A stretch of 64,000 nt of DNA, taken from contig JBDHTQ010000005.1 in the NCBI GenBank assembly GCA_039808765.1, positions 62,001 through 126,000 of the forward strand, written 5' to 3'. Below the pieces are notes generated by a model. The model made no database searches, had not been told where the DNA came from, and was given only the letters and a program-made list of their open reading frames with translations. This document shows, piece by piece, positions 34,527 to 43,781 of the stretch. The position numbers were made by a program, and so were the translations under genes. The stretch is from JBDHTQ01 sp039808765 (GTDB taxonomy: Bacteria; Pseudomonadota; Alphaproteobacteria; UBA2400). The stretch's first letter is position 1. Every line of letters starts with the position of its first letter.

Positions 34527-35633
34527 ATGACGATGAATTTTAAAATGGGTCTGGTCAGTTTTTTGGCACTGGTTACGGCTTCAGGTATTGCGCATGCGGA
34601 TATGTCCGTTAAAATTGGCGGCTATACTGATTTTCAAGCTGGTTTTTTTGACAATGACACTGCCAATAGCAATAGCCGTGATTTTCAGTCGGAAGCTGAA
34701 ATTTATGTGCGTGCTGAGGGGACAACCGATGCTGGATTGACGTATGGGGCGTATATCGAACTCTATGCATCAACCTCGGATACCGCTAATTCTGATGAAG
34801 TAAACCTGTACTTTTCCAACAAGTGGGGTCGCTTGGAATTGGGTGATCAAGACGGTGCAGGCAGCGAATGCGCTGTCGTTTCACCTTATGTTGGGATCGG
34901 GCAAGCCTTGGGTTCATACAATGACTATGTGCCAGCGGCAGATCGCGGCTATGGATTGGTTGATTTCGCTTCTGATCCCAGCATGAAAGCGTATGATACA
35001 TCAGACGCCACCAAGATTACCTATTATACGCCGCGTATGTGGGGACTTCAGGCCGGTGTGAGCTATGCACCTGAGCGAGATAATTTGGCAGATGGCGAAG
35101 GCGTTCAGCTTGCAGACAATGTCGGGAATCACAACAATGCTGTAGAGCTGGGGCTTAACTATACCAATACATGGAAAGAGATTGGCATCAAAGTTGGCGG
35201 TGAATACAACACGGCGCATGCTAAAGAAGGTTCGGGACGCGAAGATATTAACGCATGGACGTTGGGTGCGCAATTCTCGTACAATGGATTTACTGTGGGT
35301 GGTGGTTACACATCCAATGGCGACTCAGGATTGCCGACTGGCGTAAGCAACGACGAAGTATCCGGCTGGACCGCAGGTGTCACTTATGCCAAGGGGCCTT
35401 GGGGATTTGGTCTGAACTACGTAAAAATGGACTTCGACCAAAATGGCGCGCCGTTTATCTCGGGGGCAACTGGTACGGGGGGAGATTATACGGCAATCGG
35501 CCTTGGAACCACGTACAAGCTGGCTGAGGGCGTTACGGTAGGGGCTGATCTCGTACATTTTGATCGCCACCGTGTGACGGGGACGGATAATGACGGGTAT
35601 GTTGTGGTAACTGAGGTGCGGGCTAATTTCTAA
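34527..35633 (+). CDS. General porin, outer membrane
   Basis: The 368-aa protein is a probable trimeric 16-stranded porin that lets small solutes across the outer membrane. It has a signal peptide ending IAHA, then MSVKIGGYTDFQAGFFD. Alternating-pattern strands follow, with porin markers such as AEIYVRAEGTTDAGLTYGA, NLYFSNKWGRLELGDQDG (a loop and eyelet region) and a final Phe in VVVTEVRANF, the outer-membrane insertion signal. AGGGAG 7 nt upstream fixes the start. It stands alone with its own terminator; substrate choice is not predictable. Confidence 0.9.
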   Translation: MTMNFKMGLVSFLALVTASGIAHADMSVKIGGYTDFQAGFFDNDTANSNSRDFQSEAEIYVRAEGTTDAGLTYGAYIELYASTSDTANSDEVNLYFSNKWGRLELGDQDGAGSECAVVSPYVGIGQALGSYNDYVPAADRGYGLVDFASDPSMKAYDTSDATKITYYTPRMWGLQAGVSYAPERDNLADGEGVQLADNVGNHNNAVELGLNYTNTWKEIGIKVGGEYNTAHAKEGSGREDINAWTLGAQFSYNGFTVGGGYTSNGDSGLPTGVSNDEVSGWTAGVTYAKGPWGFGLNYVKMDFDQNGAPFISGATGTGGDYTAIGLGTTYKLAEGVTVGADLVHFDRHRVTGTDNDGYVVVTEVRANF

Positions 35634-35659
35634 CCCGTTCACAGGCTCAAATTCATCTC

Positions 35660-35687
35660 AAGGCTGGTGGTGACACCAGCCTTTTTT
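35660..35687 (+). terminator. Terminator of the porin gene
   Basis: A perfect 10-bp stem AAGGCTGGTG / CACCAGCCTT with loop GTGA runs into TTTTTTG. Confidence 0.94.
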
Positions 35688-35926
35688 GTTGGCTTTAAGT
35701 CACGCAGGTGGGGGGTGTTTTATCAAAAAATGCTGTTGTTTATTTCTCTTAATAATGTGTAAAAATGACAGATTTTAGTCCTTTTTTTAGATTAACATAT
35801 TGAATTTTAAGAAATTATCTATTTTGTTGCATTTGCGCACTGGTTAATATCATTTTTGCATCACAAGAACAAAACATAAACATTTGATTTTAAATGATTT
35901 TTTCTGCTTTTTTACGCTGAATCGAT
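35688..35926. other. AT-rich intergenic region before the mra promoter
   Basis: No gene or hairpin stands out. Several AT-rich hexamers resemble weak promoters (for example TTGTTT and TAAAAA 18 bp apart near 35735-35765), but none is convincing. The region separates the porin terminator from the cell-division cluster. Confidence 0.3.
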
Positions 35927-35957
35927 TTGACCACCCATCCCTTCCCATGATATCCCA
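35927..35957. promoter_or_regulatory. MraZ boxes on the probable mra promoter
   Basis: Three 5-bp boxes ACCCA (35933-35937), TCCCA (35943-35947) and TCCCA (35953-35957) repeat with an exact 10-bp period; on the minus strand they read TGGGT, TGGGA, TGGGA separated by 5 bp, the published MraZ target pattern (TGGGN direct repeats). TTGACC (35927-35932) and TATCCC 18 bp later could be the promoter, so bound MraZ would cover spacer and -10. It lies 66 bp before mraZ. Confidence 0.65.
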
Positions 35958-36022
35958 TAAGTGACCATGGCAGAGTGCAAAATGACGATCAATAAATGCT
36001 CTGTGGTGGGGGGAATGGAAAA

Positions 36023-36511
36023 ATGGCGGCATTTTGGTCAACATATACCAATAAGGTAGATAAGAAGGGACGCGTATCCATTCCCGCGGCGTTTCGTCCG
36101 CACTTAACAAGTCAATATTTTCAAGGGGTTGTTGTTTTTCCATCGTTTCGCTCGCCGTCGCTTGATTGTCGTAGCTGGGAACAGATGGAAAGTTTGACCC
36201 AATCCATTTCTCACTTGCCTGAGTTTTCGCCCGAGCGCGAAGCTCTGTCTGCTGTTCTCTTCGGTGCGGCAACACCACTGACATTCGATCCTGAGGGTCG
36301 CATCTTGCTCCCTCAGCATTTGGTCGATCATTTGGGCATCAGCACAGAGGCTGCCTTCGTGGGCAAGGGCGATAGCTTTCAGATTTGGGAACCGGCTGCT
36401 CTCGTAAAATTTATGGCTGAAGCGCGTGCGCAAGTAGCTGAAAAAGGAATCAGCTTACCTGTTCGCCCTGTAACAATGTCGGTAGCGGGATCGCAAGGCG
36501 GTGTGTCATGA
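36023..36511 (+). CDS. mraZ: Transcriptional regulator MraZ
   Basis: MraZ is a ring-forming, AbrB-fold DNA-binding protein that represses the division and cell wall cluster it heads. The 162-aa protein has two SpoVT/AbrB-like halves: STYTNKVDKKGRVSIPA at the N-terminus, and LTFDPEGRILLPQHLVDHLGI in the second half. The start is placed at MAAFWSTYT, which fits the family start; the frame is open 27 bp upstream. Its boxes lie on the promoter ahead. The rsmH ATG overlaps its TGA. Confidence 0.93.
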   Translation: MAAFWSTYTNKVDKKGRVSIPAAFRPHLTSQYFQGVVVFPSFRSPSLDCRSWEQMESLTQSISHLPEFSPEREALSAVLFGAATPLTFDPEGRILLPQHLVDHLGISTEAAFVGKGDSFQIWEPAALVKFMAEARAQVAEKGISLPVRPVTMSVAGSQGGVS

Positions 36512-37461
36512 ATGAACACATTTCTGTCTTGCTGCCTGAAGTGATTGAAGCCTTGGCGATGAAGGCTCGGGGTATTTATATTGATGCCACGTTTGGTCGA
36601 GGCGGTTACAGTCGTGCCATGCTGCTGGCGCAGAAAGACACATCGGTTTATGGTTTCGATCGTGATCCCGAGGCGATTGCTGCCGGTGATATGCTTGCTG
36701 ATGAATGTGATCGATTCGTGATGATTCGCGGGCCTTTTTCAACGCTCGAAGAAAAAATGGCGTCTGCCAAAGTCGATTTTGTGGATGGAATCGCTTTTGA
36801 TCTGGGCGTCTCATCGCCGCAGCTTGATGATGCGCACCGGGGCTTCTCATTTCGTCATGATGGTCCGCTTGATATGCGCATGGATAACAAAAGTGGAGAA
36901 ACAGCAGCAGAACTCGTCAATTCTTGTGATGAGAAAACGCTCGCTGATTTAATTTGGAAGTATGGCGAAGAAAAATTTTCACGCCGCGTTGCTTCAGCAA
37001 TAGTGAGTCGCCGTAAATCAAAATCATTTTCTCACACTTTGGATCTTGCCGCTGTGGTGCGTGCCGTGGTACCCGCGAGTAAAGACGGAATGGATCCCGC
37101 AACCAGAACCTTTCAGGCCCTGCGGATTGCCGTCAATGATGAACTGGGTGAATTGGAGCGGGGATTGCAGGCAGCAGAGCGCAGACTAAAAGTGGGAGGC
37201 CGACTTGTTGTCGTAAGCTTCCACTCGCTTGAGGATCGAATTGTCAAACAATTCTTTCGTGATCGTTCCGGTCGCACTGCACAGCCATCCCGATATGTTC
37301 CAGTTGTTGCTGATACGACCGCACCAACGTTCAAACTCATCGGTAAGCAACCCATTGTCCCCACATCGGATGAACAGCAGCGCAATTTTCGTGCTCGTTC
37401 GGCGCGATTAAGGGTCGGTGAAAAAATTATAAGTTCAGTTCATCAAGGAGTGCGTCAATGA
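36508..37461 (+). CDS. rsmH: 16S rRNA m4C1402 methyltransferase RsmH
   Basis: RsmH (MraW) methylates N4 of C1402 in 16S rRNA, using S-adenosylmethionine. The 317-aa protein has the family start HISVLLPEVIEAL, the SAM-binding IDATFGRGGYSRAML, then LGVSSPQLDDAHRGFSFR and DGPLDMRMD, and the RTFQALRIAVNDEL helix. Its ATG overlaps the mraZ stop (ATGA), and its own TGA overlaps the ftsL start, showing tight coupling. Confidence 0.97.
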   Translation: MNEHISVLLPEVIEALAMKARGIYIDATFGRGGYSRAMLLAQKDTSVYGFDRDPEAIAAGDMLADECDRFVMIRGPFSTLEEKMASAKVDFVDGIAFDLGVSSPQLDDAHRGFSFRHDGPLDMRMDNKSGETAAELVNSCDEKTLADLIWKYGEEKFSRRVASAIVSRRKSKSFSHTLDLAAVVRAVVPASKDGMDPATRTFQALRIAVNDELGELERGLQAAERRLKVGGRLVVVSFHSLEDRIVKQFFRDRSGRTAQPSRYVPVVADTTAPTFKLIGKQPIVPTSDEQQRNFRARSARLRVGEKIISSVHQGVRQ

Positions 37462-38045
37462 TCCGCCATATCATCATCTGGGTCTTGCTGGTTTCGGTTT
37501 CTGCCACCGTTGCTTTGAATACCAGCTGGCGTGTTCGAACGCAGGAGCAACGCCTTGAAAAGATTCACAACAGTATCGAGGCTGAACAAGATCGGATTCG
37601 TGTTTTGACAGCCGAATGGCATACGCTTAAGTCACCCGCTCGTCTGGATGCATTGGTTGCCCGCCATTTACCACAATTGATCCGTATTACGCCGAATCAG
37701 ATGCTGGCGATGAATCAGGTTGCAGCATTACCCACAGCTGAGGATGAAAGCGTTATCGTGGCGATGCGGGATAGTGTTGCAGGTGCAGAAAAGGCAGACA
37801 AAAAAGCCGTTGCTGAAACAACTGTAAAGTCTGCAGCAAAAGTTGCGCAGAAATCAACAAGCAAACCTGATGTGGTTGCCAGGGCTGTGGCTGTGCAAGC
37901 AAAAAACGATCAGATTGCTGACCTTATCTCTCACCAGAAGGATGAGCCGATGACAGTTGCTTCCATCCAAGACCTGTTGAATCAAGAAAGCGCTTATCAC
38001 GCTCAAGCCGTTGTGCTCGCCAGTGCCAATGGGGGAGCTCGGTGA
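37458..38045 (+). CDS. ftsL: Cell division protein FtsL
   Basis: FtsL is a small bitopic membrane protein that joins FtsB and FtsQ and helps activate FtsWI at the septum. The 195-aa protein has one N-terminal membrane helix (IIIWVLLVSVSATVAL) and a heptad-like coiled coil (WRVRTQEQRLEKIHNSIE to LTAEWHTLKSPARLDAL), with the W-LKSP-RL motif of alphaproteobacterial FtsL. The C-terminal third, rich in Ala, Lys and Val, is longer than in E. coli FtsL (121 aa). It overlaps rsmH and ftsI by 4 bp each. Confidence 0.9.
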   Translation: MIRHIIIWVLLVSVSATVALNTSWRVRTQEQRLEKIHNSIEAEQDRIRVLTAEWHTLKSPARLDALVARHLPQLIRITPNQMLAMNQVAALPTAEDESVIVAMRDSVAGAEKADKKAVAETTVKSAAKVAQKSTSKPDVVARAVAVQAKNDQIADLISHQKDEPMTVASIQDLLNQESAYHAQAVVLASANGGAR

Positions 38046-39820
38046 ATGACAAAAGGACGACGGATAACGACTTTGATGTTCAGCTTCCGTTAGATATTCC
38101 TCTCTCGTTTGCACCACGCGAAAGTCGTCACGGTGCCTCACCCTCGGCACCACACGCGTTGCTTGCTGGGGCGCAGAGTCGATTGGTTTTTGTTGGGGTG
38201 TGCTTTGTTATCGCTTTTGCAGTAGTGGCATTGCGATTAACAGATGTTATGATTTTTCACCATCTGCATGATGATCAAGTGGTGGAAAATATAGAGCAGC
38301 AACAGCGGTTTACACAACCATTGCGGGCCACGTTGACCGATCGCACAGGTGAAGTGCTCGCCATCTCATTGCCGACAAAATCGCTCTATGCCGACCCCAA
38401 AAACATCCTTGATGCAAAAGCAGCGGCGCGTGGCCTGATTAAAGTTTTGCCTGATTTAAATTACGACGATGTTTTGCAAAAACTTTCGAGTGAGCGCCGC
38501 TTTATCTGGTTAAAGCGCAACCTCACACCGGATGAAATTTACAAGGTCAATGCTCTGGGGCAGCCGGGTTTGGAGTTTGAATCAGAAAATGTGCGCATTT
38601 ATCCGGCCGGAAGCTCAACCGTTCATGTGGTTGGTTTAACAGATGTGGATGGTAACGGCTTGAGCGGAATGGAGCGAGCACTCAACAGCGCGCTAGAAAA
38701 AAACGAGCAAACCAAAACACTCTCACTTGATTTGCGTCTGCAGCATGTGGTCGAGCGTGAAGTGCAGGACGCAATCACAACATTTAATGCAATCGGTGGC
38801 ACAGGGGTTGTGCTGGACACGTGGAGTGGCGAGGTGTTGGCGGCCGTTTCGTTGCCCACCTATCTTCCTGCACAAGTTTCAGAGGCAAATGACGAGCAGC
38901 GCTTTAATCGCTTCAGTCTTGGTGTTTATGAGCTAGGATCGGTCATGAAAGTCGTGAATACCGCCGCAGCATTGGAGAGCGGAAAAATTCATCTTGGTGA
39001 TTTTTTCGAAGCGTCCCAGCCGATCACATACGGACGTTTTCGCATCAACGATTATCATCCGGTTCATCGTCCGCTTTCAGTTGAGGAGATTTTTCTCTAT
39101 TCCTCAAACATCGGTTCTGCACATATGGCTATGCAAATGGGGACAAAGTATCAGCGCGAATTTATGTGCCGTGTGGGGTTGTGCCAAAATCTTGAGACGG
39201 AATTGCCAGAGCTAGGCTTGCCGCAAATTCCAAGTGACTGGAAAGATTTACGTGCCATGACAGCCGCTTACGGTCATGGTGTTGCTTTCTCGCCTTTGCA
39301 ATATATGCGTGCTGTTTCTACGATCATGAATGGTGGATATCTAACCCCGATTACATTTATGAAGCGCGATCCCGTCGACCATCCGCTAGGACAACAAGTC
39401 ATGAGTACGCGTACCTCAGAATTGGTGCGACGGGTAATGCGTGCCAATGTAACCAGCGATGAAGGCAGTGGCAAAAAAGCAGAAGTAGATGGTTACTGTG
39501 TTGGCGGGAAAACCGGAACAGCTGAAAAAAATCAAGGTCGTCACTACGAAAAAGATTCGCGTATTTCGTCATTTGTTGGCGCATTCCCGATGACGGATCC
39601 GCGATACCTTGTTTTTGTCATGATTGATGAGCCAAAACCAACCAAGCAAACTTACGGTTTTGCGACGGGCGGATGGGTGGCTGCGCCAGTAGTGGGGCAC
39701 ATCATTGCGCAAATGGGTCCATTGCTGGGTATTCCTCCCATGGATGAAAACGCACCGCAAGTTTTAGCAAAAACACAATTGACCATCCGGACACAAAAAA
39801 ATGATTCTGACGCGCACTGA
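38042..39820 (+). CDS. ftsI: Peptidoglycan transpeptidase FtsI (PBP3)
   Basis: FtsI makes the cross-links of septal peptidoglycan. The 592-aa protein has a cytoplasmic tail, one membrane helix (about 46-67, LVFVGVCFVIAFAVVAL), a pedestal domain, and a transpeptidase domain with catalytic S300-V-M-K303, S354-S-N356 and K490-T-G. The start is a GTG overlapping the ftsL stop (GTGA). murE starts 20 bp before its end. Nothing essential is missing. Confidence 0.95.
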   Translation: MNDKRTTDNDFDVQLPLDIPLSFAPRESRHGASPSAPHALLAGAQSRLVFVGVCFVIAFAVVALRLTDVMIFHHLHDDQVVENIEQQQRFTQPLRATLTDRTGEVLAISLPTKSLYADPKNILDAKAAARGLIKVLPDLNYDDVLQKLSSERRFIWLKRNLTPDEIYKVNALGQPGLEFESENVRIYPAGSSTVHVVGLTDVDGNGLSGMERALNSALEKNEQTKTLSLDLRLQHVVEREVQDAITTFNAIGGTGVVLDTWSGEVLAAVSLPTYLPAQVSEANDEQRFNRFSLGVYELGSVMKVVNTAAALESGKIHLGDFFEASQPITYGRFRINDYHPVHRPLSVEEIFLYSSNIGSAHMAMQMGTKYQREFMCRVGLCQNLETELPELGLPQIPSDWKDLRAMTAAYGHGVAFSPLQYMRAVSTIMNGGYLTPITFMKRDPVDHPLGQQVMSTRTSELVRRVMRANVTSDEGSGKKAEVDGYCVGGKTGTAEKNQGRHYEKDSRISSFVGAFPMTDPRYLVFVMIDEPKPTKQTYGFATGGWVAAPVVGHIIAQMGPLLGIPPMDENAPQVLAKTQLTIRTQKNDSDAH

Positions 39821-41252
39821 TATTTTAAATCAACCAAAAAAGTATTTCACTGGGATAAGTGCGGATACACGAACAATTAAAAATGGCGACTTGTTTGTTG
39901 CGTTGAATGGTTCACAACAAAATGGTGCTGTGTATATTCAAGAAGCCATTGCCAAAGGTGCCATCGGCATTCTTGTTGATGAACACTCAGACATTAAAAT
40001 TCCTGAGGGAATGTTTTTGGTTTATGATCGCCACCCGCATCAGGCATTGGCAGAAATTGCTGCCGCTTTCTATGCGCCAATGCCGCGTGTGGTGACAGCC
40101 GTTACGGGGACTAACGGCAAAACATCGACAGCCTTTTTTACAATGCAGTTGTGGCAAGCGATGGGGTATGAAAGCGCAACACTTGGAACGGTTGGTGTTG
40201 TTACTGCAAAAGGGATTGAAGAAGGACGGCTCACCACACCTGATCCAATTACCCTGGCACAAGAACTAAACCGCCTAAAACAAAACAACATTGATCATAT
40301 TGCGCTTGAAGCATCTTCACATGGTTTAGACCAATACAGGTTAGATGGATTAAATCTTGCTGCCGGTGGTTTTACGTACTTGGGCCGGGATCATTTGGAT
40401 TATCACAGCTCGATTGAAAATTACTTTCATGCTAAAACGCAATTGTTTTCACGTGTATTGCAGCCCGGGGCAGCGGCCGTGATCAATGCTGATTGTCCTG
40501 AATATGATCACCTGAAAAGTATTGCCTTGGCCAGGCAGCTCAATTTGCTTTCGTTTGGCAAAAATGGGCACGCCTTGAGCTTGAAACAGTGTGTCCCGGC
40601 GATTGATGGACTGGTTTTAACACTGGATGTGCTTGGTCGTGCTTATGAGGCTAAAGTGTCCTTGACGGGGTCATTTCAGTCCACCAACATTTTGTGCGCT
40701 TTGGGCCTTGTTTTGGGAGCGGGAGCTTCACCGGATAAGGCAGTTGCCGCACTCGGCGCATTAAGTGGCGCCCCCGGGCGCATGGAATGTGTTGGCCAAA
40801 CGCCACGCGGTGGTATGGTTTATACTGATTACGCACACACGCCCGATGCCTTGGAAACTGTGCTTAATGCCCTCAGAAAACATACAGGAGCACGTCTGCA
40901 CGTGGTTTTCGGATGCGGGGGCAATCGTGATCGCGGCAAACGTCCTATCATGGGAAGTATTGCCAGTGCATTGGCGGACGTTGTTTATGTAACGGATGAT
41001 AACCCACGCTTTGAAAACGCAGCAGAAATTCGCAAAGAAATTTTAGCTGCTTGTCCCAAAGCGATTGAAATAGCTGATCGGCGCAAAGCCATCGAACGAG
41101 CGATTGAGACTTTGGATAAAGGCGATATACTCGTGCTTGTTGGGAAAGGGCACGAACGCGGCCAACTTATTGGCCATGAAATGCACTCCTTTCACGATGG
41201 TGAAATCGCCCAAAATGTTATTCATCAACTTGAAACTCTTTCACAAGGATAA
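39801..41252 (+). CDS. murE: UDP-MurNAc-tripeptide synthetase MurE (meso-DAP type)
   Basis: MurE adds the third peptide residue to UDP-MurNAc-L-Ala-D-Glu. The 483-aa protein has an N-terminal substrate domain (ISADTRTIKNGDLFVAL), the ATP loop VTGTNGKTSTAFF, the central EASSHGLDQ, and DNPR in VTDDNPRFENAAEI, the motif tied to meso-diaminopimelate specificity. It overlaps ftsI by 20 bp and is followed by murF after 6 bp. Confidence 0.96.
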   Translation: MILTRTDILNQPKKYFTGISADTRTIKNGDLFVALNGSQQNGAVYIQEAIAKGAIGILVDEHSDIKIPEGMFLVYDRHPHQALAEIAAAFYAPMPRVVTAVTGTNGKTSTAFFTMQLWQAMGYESATLGTVGVVTAKGIEEGRLTTPDPITLAQELNRLKQNNIDHIALEASSHGLDQYRLDGLNLAAGGFTYLGRDHLDYHSSIENYFHAKTQLFSRVLQPGAAAVINADCPEYDHLKSIALARQLNLLSFGKNGHALSLKQCVPAIDGLVLTLDVLGRAYEAKVSLTGSFQSTNILCALGLVLGAGASPDKAVAALGALSGAPGRMECVGQTPRGGMVYTDYAHTPDALETVLNALRKHTGARLHVVFGCGGNRDRGKRPIMGSIASALADVVYVTDDNPRFENAAEIRKEILAACPKAIEIADRRKAIERAIETLDKGDILVLVGKGHERGQLIGHEMHSFHDGEIAQNVIHQLETLSQG

Positions 41253-41258
41253 GCCGCA

Positions 41259-42680
41259 ATGACAACCTTTCTTTGGAACGCACAAGAGCTTGCAGATATA
41301 ACCGAAGGAACTTTGGTGGGGGAGGCAAACTGGTCGGTAAAACGCTTTGTTAAAGATGCGCGATTGGCCCAGTCTGGCGACTTGTTTATTGGCATTAAAG
41401 GCGAGAAGTTTGATGGATCCGATTTTGCACAAGATGCGTTAGAGCATGGAGCAACTGCTGCATTAGTACATAAAAAAGTCGTTGATTTTGTCCCTGCGAT
41501 CTTGGTTGATGATAGCTTGCGGGCTTTAGAGCGGTTGGCTCAAGCGGCGCGCAAACGTTTTAAAAACCATGTGTTTGCAATTACCGGATCAGTGGGCAAA
41601 ACCTCAACGAAAGAAATGCTGGCAACGTTATTAAGGCATGCCGGTGTGACCTATATTTCAGAAGGAAATCTAAATAATCATATCGGGTTGCCCTTCACCT
41701 TGGCGCAAACACCGCGACAGGTGGATTATGGCGTTTTTGAATTGGGGATGTCTCATGCGATGGAAATTTCCCCCCTCAGTCAATTACTTAAACCCAGTGT
41801 TGCCATTATTACCAATATTGCCCCCGCACACATCCAAAATTTTGAAGAAGGTTTGCGCGGCATTGCTTTTGCAAAAGCGGAAATATTTGATGGATTGTCC
41901 GCCGATGGAATTGTAATCCTGCCGCGTGATAGTCAGTTTTATGAATTACTGGTTGAAGAAGCGAAGAAGCGAGGCATTACAAAAATCTACAGCTTTGGCA
42001 AACACGAAGAATCTGATGTGTGCCTGCTTACCCGCTCTCCTGAGGGACGCATTTGTGCGCGACTACATGGGAAAAATGTTGAGTACACGCTCTCGCTTCC
42101 CGGCGAGCATATGGCGATAAACAGTGGTGCATTGTTGCTTGCGATGAGTCTTGTTGGTTTGGATGTGCAGAAGTTTTTGCCTCATTTCAGCGAGCTTACC
42201 CCTCTCAAAGGCCGGGGAGCGTTTAGAACAATTGGCGGGGTTGATGTGCTGGACGAATGCTATAATGCCAGTCCGGCATCGATGGAAGCGGCTATACGGC
42301 TTCTGGGCGAGAGATCGACGAAAAATCGAAAAATTGCAGTGATTGGCGATATGTTGGAATTGGGTGACTGGGCACCCCAAGCGCATGCCGCGCTGGCAGA
42401 TTTTTTACGCGCGTACGGGATCCATAAAGTCTATTGCTGTGGCGAAAACATGCTCAATTTATGGAATCGACTGGACGACTCATTGCGAGGGGGATGGGCG
42501 ATCGATTCTGAACATCTCGCTCCTAAAGTCATTAATGGACTTGAAAAAGGTGACGTTGTTCTCGTAAAAGGCTCGCGGGGTCAGCAGGTACCAATTAAAG
42601 GTGTGATGTCGCCCACAATGGCTGTCATTATTGCTGCGATTGAAGATCATTATGAAGAGGTAAAAGCTTATGCTGTATAA
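41259..42680 (+). CDS. murF: UDP-MurNAc-tripeptide-D-Ala-D-Ala ligase MurF
   Basis: MurF finishes the UDP-MurNAc-pentapeptide by adding D-Ala-D-Ala. The 473-aa protein has the substrate region VKDARLAQSGDLFIGIKGE, ATP loop ITGSVGKTSTKEML, the LGMSHAMEISPLS stretch and DECYNASPASMEAA in the C-terminal domain. Spacing to murE is 6 bp, and mraY starts 11 bp before its stop. Confidence 0.96.
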   Translation: MTTFLWNAQELADITEGTLVGEANWSVKRFVKDARLAQSGDLFIGIKGEKFDGSDFAQDALEHGATAALVHKKVVDFVPAILVDDSLRALERLAQAARKRFKNHVFAITGSVGKTSTKEMLATLLRHAGVTYISEGNLNNHIGLPFTLAQTPRQVDYGVFELGMSHAMEISPLSQLLKPSVAIITNIAPAHIQNFEEGLRGIAFAKAEIFDGLSADGIVILPRDSQFYELLVEEAKKRGITKIYSFGKHEESDVCLLTRSPEGRICARLHGKNVEYTLSLPGEHMAINSGALLLAMSLVGLDVQKFLPHFSELTPLKGRGAFRTIGGVDVLDECYNASPASMEAAIRLLGERSTKNRKIAVIGDMLELGDWAPQAHAALADFLRAYGIHKVYCCGENMLNLWNRLDDSLRGGWAIDSEHLAPKVINGLEKGDVVLVKGSRGQQVPIKGVMSPTMAVIIAAIEDHYEEVKAYAV

Positions 42681-43758
42681 TTTGTTGGTGCCGTTGGCCG
42701 AGTACTTTCAACCCTTTAATCTTTTTCGCTATATTACTTTTCGTACAGGGGGAGCGATTCTTACGTCATTAGTTATCTGCTGGATAACAGGGCCGGCGCT
42801 TATTCGACTTTTGCGAAAGAAACAAGAAGCAGGGCAGCCGATTCTATCTTATCTGGAAGAGATGCATGCCAAGAAAAAAGGCACCCCCACTATGGGTGGC
42901 AGCATGATGCTGATTGCCATTTTGATCAGCACTTTGTTGTGGGCCGATGTGACGAATCTATATGTCTGGTTGGTGCTCATGACCACGCTCAGTTTCGGCT
43001 TAATTGGTGCGACGGATGATTATAATAAATTGATTAATCGCCGCAATAATGCCGGTCTTTCCGGTCGTACCCGGTTGATTTTGGAATTTATCGTCGCGTG
43101 TGCCGTGGTTACATGGGCACAGCATTTAATGCCTGCCCACCTTAGTCATCATCTGGCTTTGCCATTCTTCAAAGATGTATTGATTGATCTGGGCTATTTT
43201 TATGTACCGCTCGCAGCCCTCGTAGTGGTAGGGGCAGCCAATGCTGTTAATTTTACGGATGGTCTTGATGGTTTGGCCAGTATGCCGGTCATGATCGCTG
43301 CAGCCGTTTTCATAATCTTTGCCTATCTGGTGGGCAGTGCAAAGTTTGCCGAGCATTTGCAATTACACCATGTGCCCGGTACAGCCGAACTCGCGGTTTT
43401 TTGTGGCGCGCTGGTAGGTGCTGCCTTGGGCTTTTTATGGTATAACGCGCCACCGGCGCAAGTTATAATGGGGGACACGGGATCGCTTGCCTTGGGGGGC
43501 GCGTTAGGCGCGGTTGCAGTTTTTACCAAACACGAATTGGTTTTGGCTTTGGTCGGTGGTATCTTTGTTGCGGAAACACTTTCCGTCATCATACAAGTGG
43601 CAAGTTTTAAGATGACGGGCAAAAGGGTTTTTAAAATGGCCCCCTTACATCATCACTTTGAAAAAATAGGCTGGCCTGAATCAACAATCGTTGTCCGCTT
43701 TTGGATTATTGCCATTGTGTTGGCGCTCTTGGGGCTTTCGACGCTCAAACTGCGTTAA
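42670..43758 (+). CDS. mraY: Phospho-MurNAc-pentapeptide transferase MraY
   Basis: MraY makes lipid I by moving phospho-MurNAc-pentapeptide to undecaprenyl phosphate in the inner membrane. The 362-aa protein has about ten membrane helices and the family motifs KKGTPTMGGSMM, GATDDYNKLINRRNNAGLS, NAVNFTDGLDGLA, and the histidine motif MAPLHHHFEKIGWPE near the end. It overlaps murF by 11 bp. murD, which normally follows, is absent; ftsW starts 23 bp after its stop. Confidence 0.97.
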   Translation: MLYNLLVPLAEYFQPFNLFRYITFRTGGAILTSLVICWITGPALIRLLRKKQEAGQPILSYLEEMHAKKKGTPTMGGSMMLIAILISTLLWADVTNLYVWLVLMTTLSFGLIGATDDYNKLINRRNNAGLSGRTRLILEFIVACAVVTWAQHLMPAHLSHHLALPFFKDVLIDLGYFYVPLAALVVVGAANAVNFTDGLDGLASMPVMIAAAVFIIFAYLVGSAKFAEHLQLHHVPGTAELAVFCGALVGAALGFLWYNAPPAQVIMGDTGSLALGGALGAVAVFTKHELVLALVGGIFVAETLSVIIQVASFKMTGKRVFKMAPLHHHFEKIGWPESTIVVRFWIIAIVLALLGLSTLKLR

Positions 43759-43781
43759 TTTTTTCAGCAAGGAAGCACCAT

